A stretch of DNA of 64,000 bases from Tenacibaculum ovolyticum DSM 18103 (lineage in GTDB: Bacteria > Bacteroidota > Bacteroidia > Flavobacteriales > Flavobacteriaceae), in assembly GCF_000430545.1 (NCBI RefSeq), contig NZ_KE387163.1:588439-652438 (forward strand). Direction: 5' to 3'. Below are positions 18,435 to 25,845 of this stretch, in pieces; the first letter of the stretch is position 1, and every line of letters starts with the position of its first letter. A program made the position numbers and the translations under genes. The notes beneath the pieces were generated by a model. The model was not told the origin of the DNA. It searched no databases and was given only the letters and a program-made list of their open reading frames with translations.

Positions 18435-19670
18435 ATGAAAATAAATAAAATTTTTAGTATAATATTAATTCTAATGACATCATTAGCATATTCTCAATTT
18501 AAAATTGATGCAGAAATACGACCACGTGCAGAATATAGACATGGTTTTAAAACTTTATTTCCTGATAACGCTAGTGCTGCCTTATTTACCTCACAAAGAA
18601 CTCGATTAAACTTTACACAATCAATTAATAAATTAAACTTCTATGTAAGTGTACAAGATGTTAGAGTTTGGGGAGACGTACCTCAATTAAATAGTGCCGA
18701 TAATAATGGTTTAAGTTTACACCAAGCTTGGGCTGAAGTACTTTTAGATACTAATTTTTCTTTAAAATTAGGTCGTCAAGAAGTTGTTTATGATGATAGT
18801 AGAATTTTTGGTAATGTAGGTTGGGCACAACAAGCACGTAGTCATGATATGGCATTAATCAAGTACAAAAAAGGTAGCTTTAAATTAGATGTTGGTTTAG
18901 CTTTTAACCAATCTAAAGAAAACTTAATAGGAACAAATTTAACTACTCCAAGAACATATAAATCCTTACAATATGCTTGGCTACATAAAGATTGGAATAA
19001 TTTCTCTGGTAGTTTTTTATTCTTAAATAATGGATTACAGTCTTCTGATGGCATTAAATACAGCCAAACAGTAGGTACTCATTTAAAAGCAAAAAAGAAT
19101 AATTTAAATCTAGCAGCAAATTTATATTATCAATTTGGAAACGATATTGCTAATAATGATTTAAGTGCTTATTTATTAGGATTAGAAGCTAATTATAAGC
19201 TAACGGATAAAACAAAAATTGGTTTAGGTGTTGAGTTACAAAGTGGTAATGATTATAATAATACGACTAGTAAAAACAATGCTTTTACCCCTTTTTATGG
19301 TACAAACCACAAATTTAATGGTTTCATGGATTATTTCTATGTAGGCAACCATGCTAATAATGTTGGTTTATTAGATATCTATGCTAAAGCTAATTTTAAA
19401 TTAAATTCAAAATCTAGTTTAACTGCATTTGTGCATAGTTTTTCTGCAGCAGCTGATATTAATGCTTCTGTTTCTAAACAATTGGGTACAGAAATAGATT
19501 TAGTTTATGGATATAAGTTTACCAAGGAAATAGGAGTTAAAGCAGGATATTCTCAAATGTTAGCTTCAAAAGGAATGGAAGCTTTAAAAATGAATACTGA
19601 TAATAACACAAATAACTGGGGATGGGTAATGGTTACCATTAAACCAACTTTATTTTCATCAAAAAAATAA
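18435..19670 (+). CDS. Outer-membrane porin, alginate-export family
   Basis: A 411-residue protein with a signal peptide (residues 1-20, ending in AYSQ). It then shows regular alternating hydrophobic strands and short turns typical of a 16- to 18-strand beta-barrel. RPRAEYRHG near 28-36, TSQRTRLNF (about 52-60), VSVQDVRVWGD (about 71-81) and LKLGRQEVVYDD (about 112-123) match the Alginate_exp (PF13372) porin family. Members are passive or selective channels, and many are not involved in alginate. The gene ends 4 nt before ric, so the two form an operon behind the palindrome at 18366. A channel for a small anion or nitrogen oxide-related solute is possible but is inference. Confidence 0.8.
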   Translation: MKINKIFSIILILMTSLAYSQFKIDAEIRPRAEYRHGFKTLFPDNASAALFTSQRTRLNFTQSINKLNFYVSVQDVRVWGDVPQLNSADNNGLSLHQAWAEVLLDTNFSLKLGRQEVVYDDSRIFGNVGWAQQARSHDMALIKYKKGSFKLDVGLAFNQSKENLIGTNLTTPRTYKSLQYAWLHKDWNNFSGSFLFLNNGLQSSDGIKYSQTVGTHLKAKKNNLNLAANLYYQFGNDIANNDLSAYLLGLEANYKLTDKTKIGLGVELQSGNDYNNTTSKNNAFTPFYGTNHKFNGFMDYFYVGNHANNVGLLDIYAKANFKLNSKSSLTAFVHSFSAAADINASVSKQLGTEIDLVYGYKFTKEIGVKAGYSQMLASKGMEALKMNTDNNTNNWGWVMVTIKPTLFSSKK

Positions 19671-19674
19671 ACAG

Positions 19675-20391
19675 ATGAAAATAAAAGAAAAAACTGTAGC
19701 AGATTATGTTACCGAAAATATTAAAACTGCACATATATTTAAAAAACATGGTATCGATTTTTGTTGTGGAGGAGCTATTTCGGTAAAAGAAGCCTGCGCT
19801 AAAAATAATGTTGATTCAAAAGTTTTAGAAAATGAACTTTTAAAAGTAGATGCTGTTAAAGATGTTATAGAAGACTACAATAAATGGGAATTAGATTTCT
19901 TAATGATTTATATTGAAAATGTACATCATACTTACGTAAAAGAAAGCTTACCCTTAATTTCTGAGTACGCTAACAAAGTTGCCAAAGTTCATGGTAATCA
20001 TTATACAGAAGTTGTAAAAGTAAATGAACTTTTTCATACAGTTGCAAATGAATTAATTTCTCACATGCAAAAGGAAGAGCAAATATTATTTCCTTTTATT
20101 AAGAAATTAGTAGATGCAAAAAAAACTGAGAAAAAAAATGTTATTGCACCATTTGGGACAGTGAAAAACCCTATACAAATGATGGAGCATGAGCATGAAA
20201 ATGCTGGTGATCTTTTTAAAAACATCGCAGAATTAACAAATAACTATACTCCTCCTAAAGAAGCATGTAATACATTTAAAGCTTTATATGCTAAATTAGA
20301 TGAGTTTGAAAAAGACTTACATCAACACATTCATTTAGAAAACAATATACTTCACCCGAAAGCTATTGCTTTAGAAAAAAAATTAATGTAA
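19675..20391 (+). CDS. ric: Iron-sulfur cluster repair di-iron protein (RIC/YtfE/ScdA)
   Basis: Repairs iron-sulfur clusters damaged by nitric oxide or oxidants. The N-terminal 60 residues form the ScdA_N domain with the DFCCGG motif (residues 28-33), which is needed for activity in family members. The remaining 180 residues are a hemerythrin-like four-helix bundle with His and Glu ligands for the di-iron site: VHHTY, HMQKEEQILFPF (about 125-136), MEHEHENAGDLF (about 165-176) and HQHIHLENNILHPKA (about 219-233). Length (238) fits ScdA/YtfE (about 220-240). It is 4 nt downstream of the porin gene, and a long terminator hairpin follows. Confidence 0.95.
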   Translation: MKIKEKTVADYVTENIKTAHIFKKHGIDFCCGGAISVKEACAKNNVDSKVLENELLKVDAVKDVIEDYNKWELDFLMIYIENVHHTYVKESLPLISEYANKVAKVHGNHYTEVVKVNELFHTVANELISHMQKEEQILFPFIKKLVDAKKTEKKNVIAPFGTVKNPIQMMEHEHENAGDLFKNIAELTNNYTPPKEACNTFKALYAKLDEFEKDLHQHIHLENNILHPKAIALEKKLM

Positions 20392-20440
20392 TTTATTTTT
20401 TAAACGGTAAAGAGAAGATTCTAAAATATTTTTTTAATTT

Positions 20441-20496
20441 AACCTTAAAAGCAATTAAGCGTAACACACTACCCTTAATTGCTTTTAAGGTTTTTT
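20441..20496 (+). terminator. Long terminator hairpin after ric
   Basis: AACCTTAAAAGCAATTAA (20441-20458) pairs perfectly with 20475-20492 around a 16-nt loop and is followed by TTTT. The 18-bp stem starts 50 nt after the stop. Confidence 0.88.
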
Positions 20497-20497
20497 G

Positions 20498-20732
20498 TAT
20501 TAAGTATTTTAAAATATAAACTAAATAACCTTAAATATCCCCCTCTTCTCCCCTGTAATATTACATTAACTTTCTAAAAAATATAATAGTACTATGAGTA
20601 TGTTTATTAACTTAAAACTATAATTTTCTTATTTAACACTTTTTTATTTTTTTTTTGAGGGTAAACAAAAACTAAGCTGTTATATTTATTGTAATTAATT
20701 CTATCTTTTAGAAAACCTTCAAGTAATTACAC
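20498..20732 (+). ncRNA. Possible small-RNA region ending at a UUCG terminator
   Basis: No reading frame longer than a few codons is present, yet the stretch lies downstream of the ric terminator and ends in its own strong terminator (20733-20766). A terminator without an upstream gene implies a non-coding transcript starting somewhere after 20497, or read-through from ric. I cannot place a promoter: the AT-rich run near 20641-20660 only resembles a -7 box with wrong spacing. Treat as a hypothesis. Confidence 0.3.
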
Positions 20733-20766
20733 TAAGATTGCTTCTTCGGAAGCTTTCTTTTTTTTT
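20733..20766 (+). terminator. UUCG-tetraloop terminator with no gene in front of it
   Basis: GCTTC-TTCG-GAAGC (20740-20753), a stem closed by the stable UUCG tetraloop with extra A-T pairs outside, followed by a run of T to 20766. The nearest plus-strand gene, ric, ended 342 nt earlier and has its own terminator. Confidence 0.75.
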
Positions 20767-20775
20767 GCTTTATAA

Positions 20776-20795
20776 ATTGGCACAACTATTGCAAT
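20776..20795 (+). promoter_or_regulatory. Sigma-54 (RpoN) promoter, -24/-12 type
   Basis: TTGGCAC at 20777-20783 and TTGCA at 20789-20793 with exactly 10 bp between GG (20779-20780) and GC (20791-20792). This matches the RpoN consensus TGGCAC-N5-TTGC at every core base. It is the only such match I found in the window. The expected start is about 20803, and no protein gene lies downstream on this strand before the minus-strand gene at 20905. Confidence 0.65.
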
Positions 20796-20802
20796 AATAT
20801 AT

Positions 20803-20872
20803 TTTTTTTATATTGATTATGTCGGGGGACTTAATTTCAAGAAAGGAACCATAATGGTTCCTTTCTTTTCTT
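20803..20872 (+). ncRNA. Candidate sigma-54-dependent small RNA, about 70 nt
   Basis: The interval between the predicted sigma-54 start and the end of the terminator at 20839-20872. It contains an unstructured U-rich 5' end, a small GTC-GGGG-GAC hairpin (20821-20830) exposing a G run, and the terminator stem. There is no start codon with a usable frame. The 3' end faces the convergent 20905-24249 gene, so read-through would be antisense to its 3' end. Existence is inferred from promoter plus terminator. Confidence 0.45.
20839..20872 (+). terminator. Terminator of the sigma-54 transcript
   Basis: AAGAAAGGAACCAT and ATGGTTCCTTTCTT form a near-perfect palindrome followed on the plus strand by TTCTTTT. 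The minus side lacks a good T tract, so plus-strand use is favoured, although it may also slow the convergent gene's transcript. Confidence 0.7.
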
Positions 20873-20904
20873 TTATGAATATATTATTTAATGATATCGT
20901 ATTT

Positions 20905-23900
20905 TTAAAAAATTAACTTACCAATATCTAAAACATCATCAGCCTTTACTAACCTAACAAGTTGTGTACTTTTTTGTTCATTCTTATATCCGTAGTTTTT
21001 AAATGTAGTTATTTTTAAAAATGTAGGCCCTGATATTTTTTGCTGACCACTTGCATAATACTTAACATTAATTTTATAAGAACCTTTAATTGTTTTCTTT
21101 AAAACAAATTGCTCTGGACCAAAACCTTGGGTCATATCATTAGACATTAAACCTCCTATTTTAGTTTTTTTGTGACTATAATAGCATTTTTCTCCATTTG
21201 GATCAGTAACCCATAAATCTATATCAGTATCGTTATGATTCCAATCTATTAAAACTCTAATGCTCGTTTTCGTATCATTTATGTAACTTTTATCTATATG
21301 AGAAATTGTTAATTGGTTATTATAAAGAGAAATAATTCTATTTAATTCATTTAATGCAATTACCTCAATACCTGAAAATCTTCTATTTTCATCTTTCTCT
21401 AATAATTCTCCATTAACAATTTTATATAATAAATCTACAGATTCTTGATATTTACCTACATATTCATAAACCAATGCTAAATCTCTATAAGATTGTATGT
21501 CTTCTGGTCTTAACTTTAAAATTTCTTTATAAATATATACAGCATATTTATATAATTTATACTCTTCAAACTTATAAGCCAATGCTTTTAACAATTCGTA
21601 ATTATCTAAATCTATTTCTGCAACATTTGTTAAAATTTGAATTGCTAATTCTTCTGCTTTTCTACTTTTAAAAAAGTCGGCTACATCAACATAAAAAGAC
21701 GGAGATTTACCATATTTCTCTCTTAATTCTATATATTTTAAATAAGCTAACTTATTGTCTTTAATTTCTTTTAATACTTTTAAATAAGGAGTATCAGGGT
21801 TCCAACCTTTTAATTCTACCTTTTCTTTTATCAAATTTTCAAAATCTTTAATTTCCTTTAAATCATTATCAAATCCGTTTTTAGTTACAATAACTACAAT
21901 GCCATTTTTAGCTTTACTACCATAAATACTTTCCCCTTGTTTTTTTGTTAAAGTATAAATAGATTGAATCTCATTTGGTTTTAAATTAGGGTTTTTACTT
22001 ACTACGCTACCATCAACTACAAATAAAGGATTAGAAGCTGAAACTGAACTTGCCCCTCTTATTTTAACCCCTGCTACTTTTTTTTGTAAAGTACTAGAAA
22101 TATTTTCTGAACTAACAACAGATACTGCAGCATTTAAAGTTCTAACTTCTTTAGCAACCCCGAATGCTGTAACAACTATTTCGTCCAAAATGTTGTCATT
22201 TTCCATTAACACATTAACATTTGTATTATCATTCATTACCTTCTCTACTGTTCTCATCCCTACAAATGAAAAGGTTAACACATCAGTCTTTTTTACTTTT
22301 ATTTTATATTTCCCATCAAAATCTGTTTCAACTCCATTTGTAGTACCTTTTACCGTTATTGTAACACCTGGCAAAGCACCACTATCATCTGCTACTATTC
22401 CTGAAATAAAAAACTCATTATTATCTATGATTGTATCAGGTATAACTTCTGATACTTCTCTTTGAATATTTCTTACAATTGAATCTTTTTTTAATCTTTT
22501 ACTTTTATCAATATCAATGCCTGTATAATCTTTATTATACCAGCCAAAAAAATCTTTATAATTATCAAACAAGTTCTTTCTTAATCTTTCAAGTCTTTCT
22601 TTTTTATTATTAATTTTCTTCGCAATTAATTCATCATACTTACTTCTTAATTCTTTTGGGGGCTCAATATTATGAGTTACATAATCTTCAACACGATCTA
22701 AAATTAACATTGAAGTAAATGGGCTTATTATTTGATATTTTTTACTTAGTTTAATAATTTCATCTTTATTTTCTGTAGAATTTATTATTAAGTTTTCTAA
22801 TTTTTTTTGAGCCCATATTTTTGTAACAATAGGAATATCTATTTTATTTCTCTTAACAAAAAATGAAACTGTTTTAATGGTATCATTTCCAAATCCGAAG
22901 TAAAGTTTAATTTTCTTTTTTACATAATTTCCTTTTCCTGTAATTGAAAAATTAGTTGTTACTACACTTCCCTTTTTCGGGTAAACCTCTAGCTCTTCTT
23001 CTAAAAAATTAGTTCCTAAAAATTGAAGTTGCTTTTTTGAAATTTTATCAACAGCATTCGTTATTGATATTTGTTGAAGATTAATATATTTTCCACCTGA
23101 AGCAGTTGCTGTATTTTTTAAAATAACATGATTTGCAGATACTGAACTATTAATTATATGTGTTTTATTATTTAAATATATACTAGAATTACTTAATGTA
23201 TTTAACCCATCTGTAAATAACAAACCTAATTTAGAGCTGTCTTTATATTTCTTAAAAAAAGCAAATGAAGAAGCTCCGTCATAAATAATAGTTTCTATTT
23301 TATCTTTTAAAAGAGCCCAATTTCCATTTTTTACATGGTATTCCTTTTTAGATTTAATTTTTGTGCTAAAAAGCACCAAGTTTACTTTACAATTTTTTAC
23401 TTTATTAAAATAAGCATTCAAGAAAGCTATTTCTGTGTCTCTCTTTTTATTTTTTTGTGATAATGATATATCCCAAAAAATAGTAATATCCCTTTTTAAA
23501 GTAACCTTTCTTTCTTTTATATTTAATTGTTTATTAAAATAAAAGCAGTTTTCATTTACTAAGACTTTCTCCTTATTAACATTTAAGGGTATTTTAATTA
23601 AAACTGGTTTTATAACGCTTGTTTTTCTTTTATTTATTCTAGCATAATACCTTTCATTTTTACTATCATATAAAAATTCTTTTATCATACCTTTAGTAAA
23701 AACAGGTTTGTTGTTTTGATTAAAAATATCAAATGAAAGTGAAAATTCTTCTAATTTATTTTTAAAATTAAAAGGCAATTTATAATAATAAGACTCATTA
23801 TTTAATACTAGTTTTTGTTTAAAAGCTACCACTACTCTTTTATATCCTCTTGCTGGTATTGGATAAATTCTTGCTTTATAATTATTTCCTTTTGTTTGCT

Positions 23901-24249
23901 CTAATAAAGCAGGATCAATTCTTTTTCTAACCGTACTTTCAAAAGCAACTCTAGCTTTTTCTTTTTCAACAACAACAGCCTCTCTTAAATTACCATTTAT
24001 ATCTAATGCAAAACGAGTTACTGATTGATTTTCTCCTAAAGGAAAAGAAAGTTCACCTTCTAAAATTCTATTTTTAGGATTGTAGAATTCCATGTCATAA
24101 GTTGTAATTGCAATATCTCCAACTACAGAAACCTTAACTTTTAATTTTTTTATTGAAATTGTTTTTTTTCCAACATTTATAATAGGTATTTCTTGTGAAA
24201 AAGAACTTAACGCAAATAATAATAGTAGGTAAATTAGTTTAGTTTTCAT
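20905..24249 (-). CDS. Exported mosaic protein: VIT, vWA, carboxypeptidase-like, TonB-plug-like, TPR and DUF2135 domains
   Basis: A 1114-residue protein with a signal peptide (residues 1-19, ending in SFSQ). Domains in order: a VIT domain (about 25-150, ending in IPARGYKRVVVAFKQ); a vWA-like domain (about 252-400) with a DxSxS metal motif at 260-264; a carboxypeptidase-regulatory-like domain (613-683) with PGVTITVKGT and ETDFDGKYKI; a TonB-receptor plug-like domain (about 690-792) with EIVVTAFG and NPLFVVDG; TPR-like helices (about 830-960); and a C-terminal DUF2135 domain with TDIDLWVTDPNGEKCYYSH (about 1020-1040). The 613-792 part closely resembles the start of the SusC protein at 55615-58713, but no barrel follows. 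Probably periplasmic or surface-exposed. It is monocistronic and its role is unknown. Confidence 0.85.
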   Translation of the reverse strand: MKTKLIYLLLLFALSSFSQEIPIINVGKKTISIKKLKVKVSVVGDIAITTYDMEFYNPKNRILEGELSFPLGENQSVTRFALDINGNLREAVVVEKEKARVAFESTVRKRIDPALLEQTKGNNYKARIYPIPARGYKRVVVAFKQKLVLNNESYYYKLPFNFKNKLEEFSLSFDIFNQNNKPVFTKGMIKEFLYDSKNERYYARINKRKTSVIKPVLIKIPLNVNKEKVLVNENCFYFNKQLNIKERKVTLKRDITIFWDISLSQKNKKRDTEIAFLNAYFNKVKNCKVNLVLFSTKIKSKKEYHVKNGNWALLKDKIETIIYDGASSFAFFKKYKDSSKLGLLFTDGLNTLSNSSIYLNNKTHIINSSVSANHVILKNTATASGGKYINLQQISITNAVDKISKKQLQFLGTNFLEEELEVYPKKGSVVTTNFSITGKGNYVKKKIKLYFGFGNDTIKTVSFFVKRNKIDIPIVTKIWAQKKLENLIINSTENKDEIIKLSKKYQIISPFTSMLILDRVEDYVTHNIEPPKELRSKYDELIAKKINNKKERLERLRKNLFDNYKDFFGWYNKDYTGIDIDKSKRLKKDSIVRNIQREVSEVIPDTIIDNNEFFISGIVADDSGALPGVTITVKGTTNGVETDFDGKYKIKVKKTDVLTFSFVGMRTVEKVMNDNTNVNVLMENDNILDEIVVTAFGVAKEVRTLNAAVSVVSSENISSTLQKKVAGVKIRGASSVSASNPLFVVDGSVVSKNPNLKPNEIQSIYTLTKKQGESIYGSKAKNGIVVIVTKNGFDNDLKEIKDFENLIKEKVELKGWNPDTPYLKVLKEIKDNKLAYLKYIELREKYGKSPSFYVDVADFFKSRKAEELAIQILTNVAEIDLDNYELLKALAYKFEEYKLYKYAVYIYKEILKLRPEDIQSYRDLALVYEYVGKYQESVDLLYKIVNGELLEKDENRRFSGIEVIALNELNRIISLYNNQLTISHIDKSYINDTKTSIRVLIDWNHNDTDIDLWVTDPNGEKCYYSHKKTKIGGLMSNDMTQGFGPEQFVLKKTIKGSYKINVKYYASGQQKISGPTFLKITTFKNYGYKNEQKSTQLVRLVKADDVLDIGKLIF

Positions 24250-24418
24250 AATTATTGATTTTACTATAAAAGTAAGCGCTATTAACAGCTAATAAAATAG
24301 TAAATGAGTAAACACTACTTTTAAACACGTAAACCAACTTATCTAATTAGTATAAGTTTTATTGGATTTCCTTTTCTAATAATATTTAATATATTTACTT
24401 AAATTAAAAAAGTTAACT

Positions 24419-24754
24419 ATGATTATTTACGGGACAAAAGGTTCACACTTAAAAAGTAAAAATATAAATGCTATTAAATGTGATAGATGCCAACAATCAG
24501 AAACACATACTATGAGTATTTATGGTAAATATGCCTATATATATTGGATACCCGTTTTTCCTTTATCTAAAAAGGGTTTTTCTGAATGTCAAAATTGTAA
24601 ATCTACTCTAGAACCTCAAGAAATGAACCCTCAATTACGCAATAGATTTAATGAGTTTCATGAAAGTGTTAAAACACCTGTTACTTATTGGTCTGGTTTA
24701 ATAATTATTGGTTTGTTTATGCTTTATGTATTTTCAATTGGTTTATTTAGATAA
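24419..24754 (+). CDS. Small zinc-ribbon protein with a C-terminal membrane helix
   Basis: A 111-residue protein. Two CxxC pairs (CDRC near residue 21 and CQNC near 59) flank a 35-residue segment with WIPVFPLSKKG, a pattern seen in zinc-ribbon proteins of Bacteroidetes that carry a YWIPVFP-like strand. A hydrophobic segment at about 88-108 probably anchors it in the inner membrane with the ribbon in the cytoplasm. It stands alone and is followed by a terminator. Function unknown. Confidence 0.75.
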   Translation: MIIYGTKGSHLKSKNINAIKCDRCQQSETHTMSIYGKYAYIYWIPVFPLSKKGFSECQNCKSTLEPQEMNPQLRNRFNEFHESVKTPVTYWSGLIIIGLFMLYVFSIGLFR

Positions 24755-24803
24755 ACATCACTAATTTTTAAAGTACATATTCAGTACCAACATATATCTT
24801 ATT

Positions 24804-24832
24804 AAATCCAATGTAAAAACATTGGATTTTTT
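24804..24832 (+). terminator. Rho-independent terminator after the zinc-ribbon gene
   Basis: AAATCCAATGT pairs with ACATTGGATTT across AAAA, followed by TTTT; it starts 49 nt after the stop. The roughly 200 bp that follow, up to the operator-like motif at 25042, hold nothing I can support. Confidence 0.85.
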
Positions 24833-25041
24833 GTTTCAATCTCTATAAACTCAGACGAAAGATAAATTTTATTGGTACTTAAAATTTAGATAGTGATAGT
24901 TTTTCTTCTATTTCTACCAAAAGTACAAGCTAATTATAATAGTTTATACTTCATCACCCCTTTTACTAACGCTACTTCTAATAAAACTTAAAAACTAATA
25001 ATCAATACATTAAAATTAAACACCGTTTCACATTACAAATC

Positions 25042-25075
25042 AAGACACCTTTTTTAGTCTGATATTATAGGGAAA
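25042..25075 (+). promoter_or_regulatory. Operator-like composite motif, copy 1 (upstream of the beta-barrel gene)
   Basis: AAGAC (25042-25046), 10 nt, then GTCTGATATTATAGGGAAA (25057-25075). A second copy with the same internal spacing is at 27003-27036. In both places exactly 24 nt separate the end of the motif from a TAnnTTTG promoter box. The two parts are 15 bp apart start to start and AAGAC to TATTATA is 21 bp, about two helical turns, as expected of a paired-site activator. The AraC-type gene between the two copies is the likely regulator. Confidence 0.65.
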
Positions 25076-25099
25076 TACCGTTTTGCTTTTTTACTAACA

Positions 25100-25107
25100 T
25101 AAGTTTG
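25100..25107 (+). promoter_or_regulatory. -7 promoter box for the beta-barrel gene
   Basis: TAAGTTTG matches TAnnTTTG, 14 nt before the ATG at 25122. No -33 TTTG lies at the normal distance, which fits an activator-dependent promoter served by the motif at 25042. Confidence 0.55.
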
Positions 25108-25121
25108 CTTTAGAATTTTGA

Positions 25122-25742
25122 ATGAGGATTCAATTTTTAAATAAACAATTAGAATTATTAAAAATGAAAAAAAGTAAAAACAGTTTAAAACAAAGAACTA
25201 TGAATTTATTAAAAAAAGGAGTCTTAGTATTATCACTACTATTTATAGGAAATACTACGATTAATGCGCAATCAGATAATACTACTATTTTTGGGATAAA
25301 AGGTGGAGTAAATTTATCAAAAATTAATAATGGTAAAAATAAACTTGGAATGGCTATAGGCGTTTTTGCTGAGTTTAAAATGTCAGATAAATTTTCTATT
25401 CAACCAGAATTACTTTACTCTAAACAAGGCGCTAAATTTGGCTCAAACAAGTTAAAATTAAATTATATAAATATGCCTGTTTTAGCAAAGTTCTCTCTAA
25501 TTAACAAAATTAGTATTGAAGCTGGTCCGCAAGTAGGTTATTTATTAAGTAAATCTGGAGGAACTCTAGCTAAGAGTAATTACAAAAAACTAGATTTATC
25601 AGCAGTAATCGGACTTAACTATCAAATAAGTAAAACTATTGGTATTGGAGCGCGTTATAACTTAGGTTTAAAAGATATCACAAAAGCACCAGGTAAGCAT
25701 AAAAATAAAGTATTTCAATTTTTGTTATCTTATAGATTTTAA
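25122..25742 (+). CDS. Outer-membrane beta-barrel protein (porin-family, OMP_b-brl_2 type)
   Basis: A 206-residue protein. The first ATG precedes a Lys-rich stretch of about 30 residues before a hydrophobic signal peptide ending in INAQ. The true start may therefore be one of the later Met residues (25164 or 25200), which would give a normal signal length. The mature part has eight strand-like segments: FGIKGGVNLSKI, GVFAEFKMSDKFSIQPELLYSK, LNYINMPVLAKFS, IEAGPQVGYLL, DLSAVIGLNYQIS, IGIGARYNLGL and a C-terminal FLLSYRF. This is the pattern of small eight-stranded barrels in Bacteroidetes. It is probably activated through the motif at 25042. Cargo or role unknown. Confidence 0.82.
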   Translation: MRIQFLNKQLELLKMKKSKNSLKQRTMNLLKKGVLVLSLLFIGNTTINAQSDNTTIFGIKGGVNLSKINNGKNKLGMAIGVFAEFKMSDKFSIQPELLYSKQGAKFGSNKLKLNYINMPVLAKFSLINKISIEAGPQVGYLLSKSGGTLAKSNYKKLDLSAVIGLNYQISKTIGIGARYNLGLKDITKAPGKHKNKVFQFLLSYRF

Positions 25743-25833
25743 TAATTAATTAGAATCACATCTAAGGATTTACAGGGGGAAAAGTAACGTATTTAAGGTT
25801 GCTTTTTTTCCTGATTTATTATTATCAAAATAC

Positions 25834-25841
25834 TATTTTTG
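25834..25841 (+). promoter_or_regulatory. -7 promoter box immediately before the AraC-type gene
   Basis: TATTTTTG matches TAnnTTTG and ends 4 nt before the ATG at 25846, predicting a leaderless or nearly leaderless mRNA. There is no perfect copy of the 25042 motif here; TTTACAGGGGGAAAA near 25769-25783 is only a distant look-alike with different spacing. Confidence 0.55.
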
Positions 25842-25845
25842 TTAG

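Noticed and set aside
25769..25783. Third copy of the AraC operator before the AraC gene itself
   Set aside because: Only GGG-x-AAA-like similarity, with no AAGAC partner and a different distance to the promoter box.
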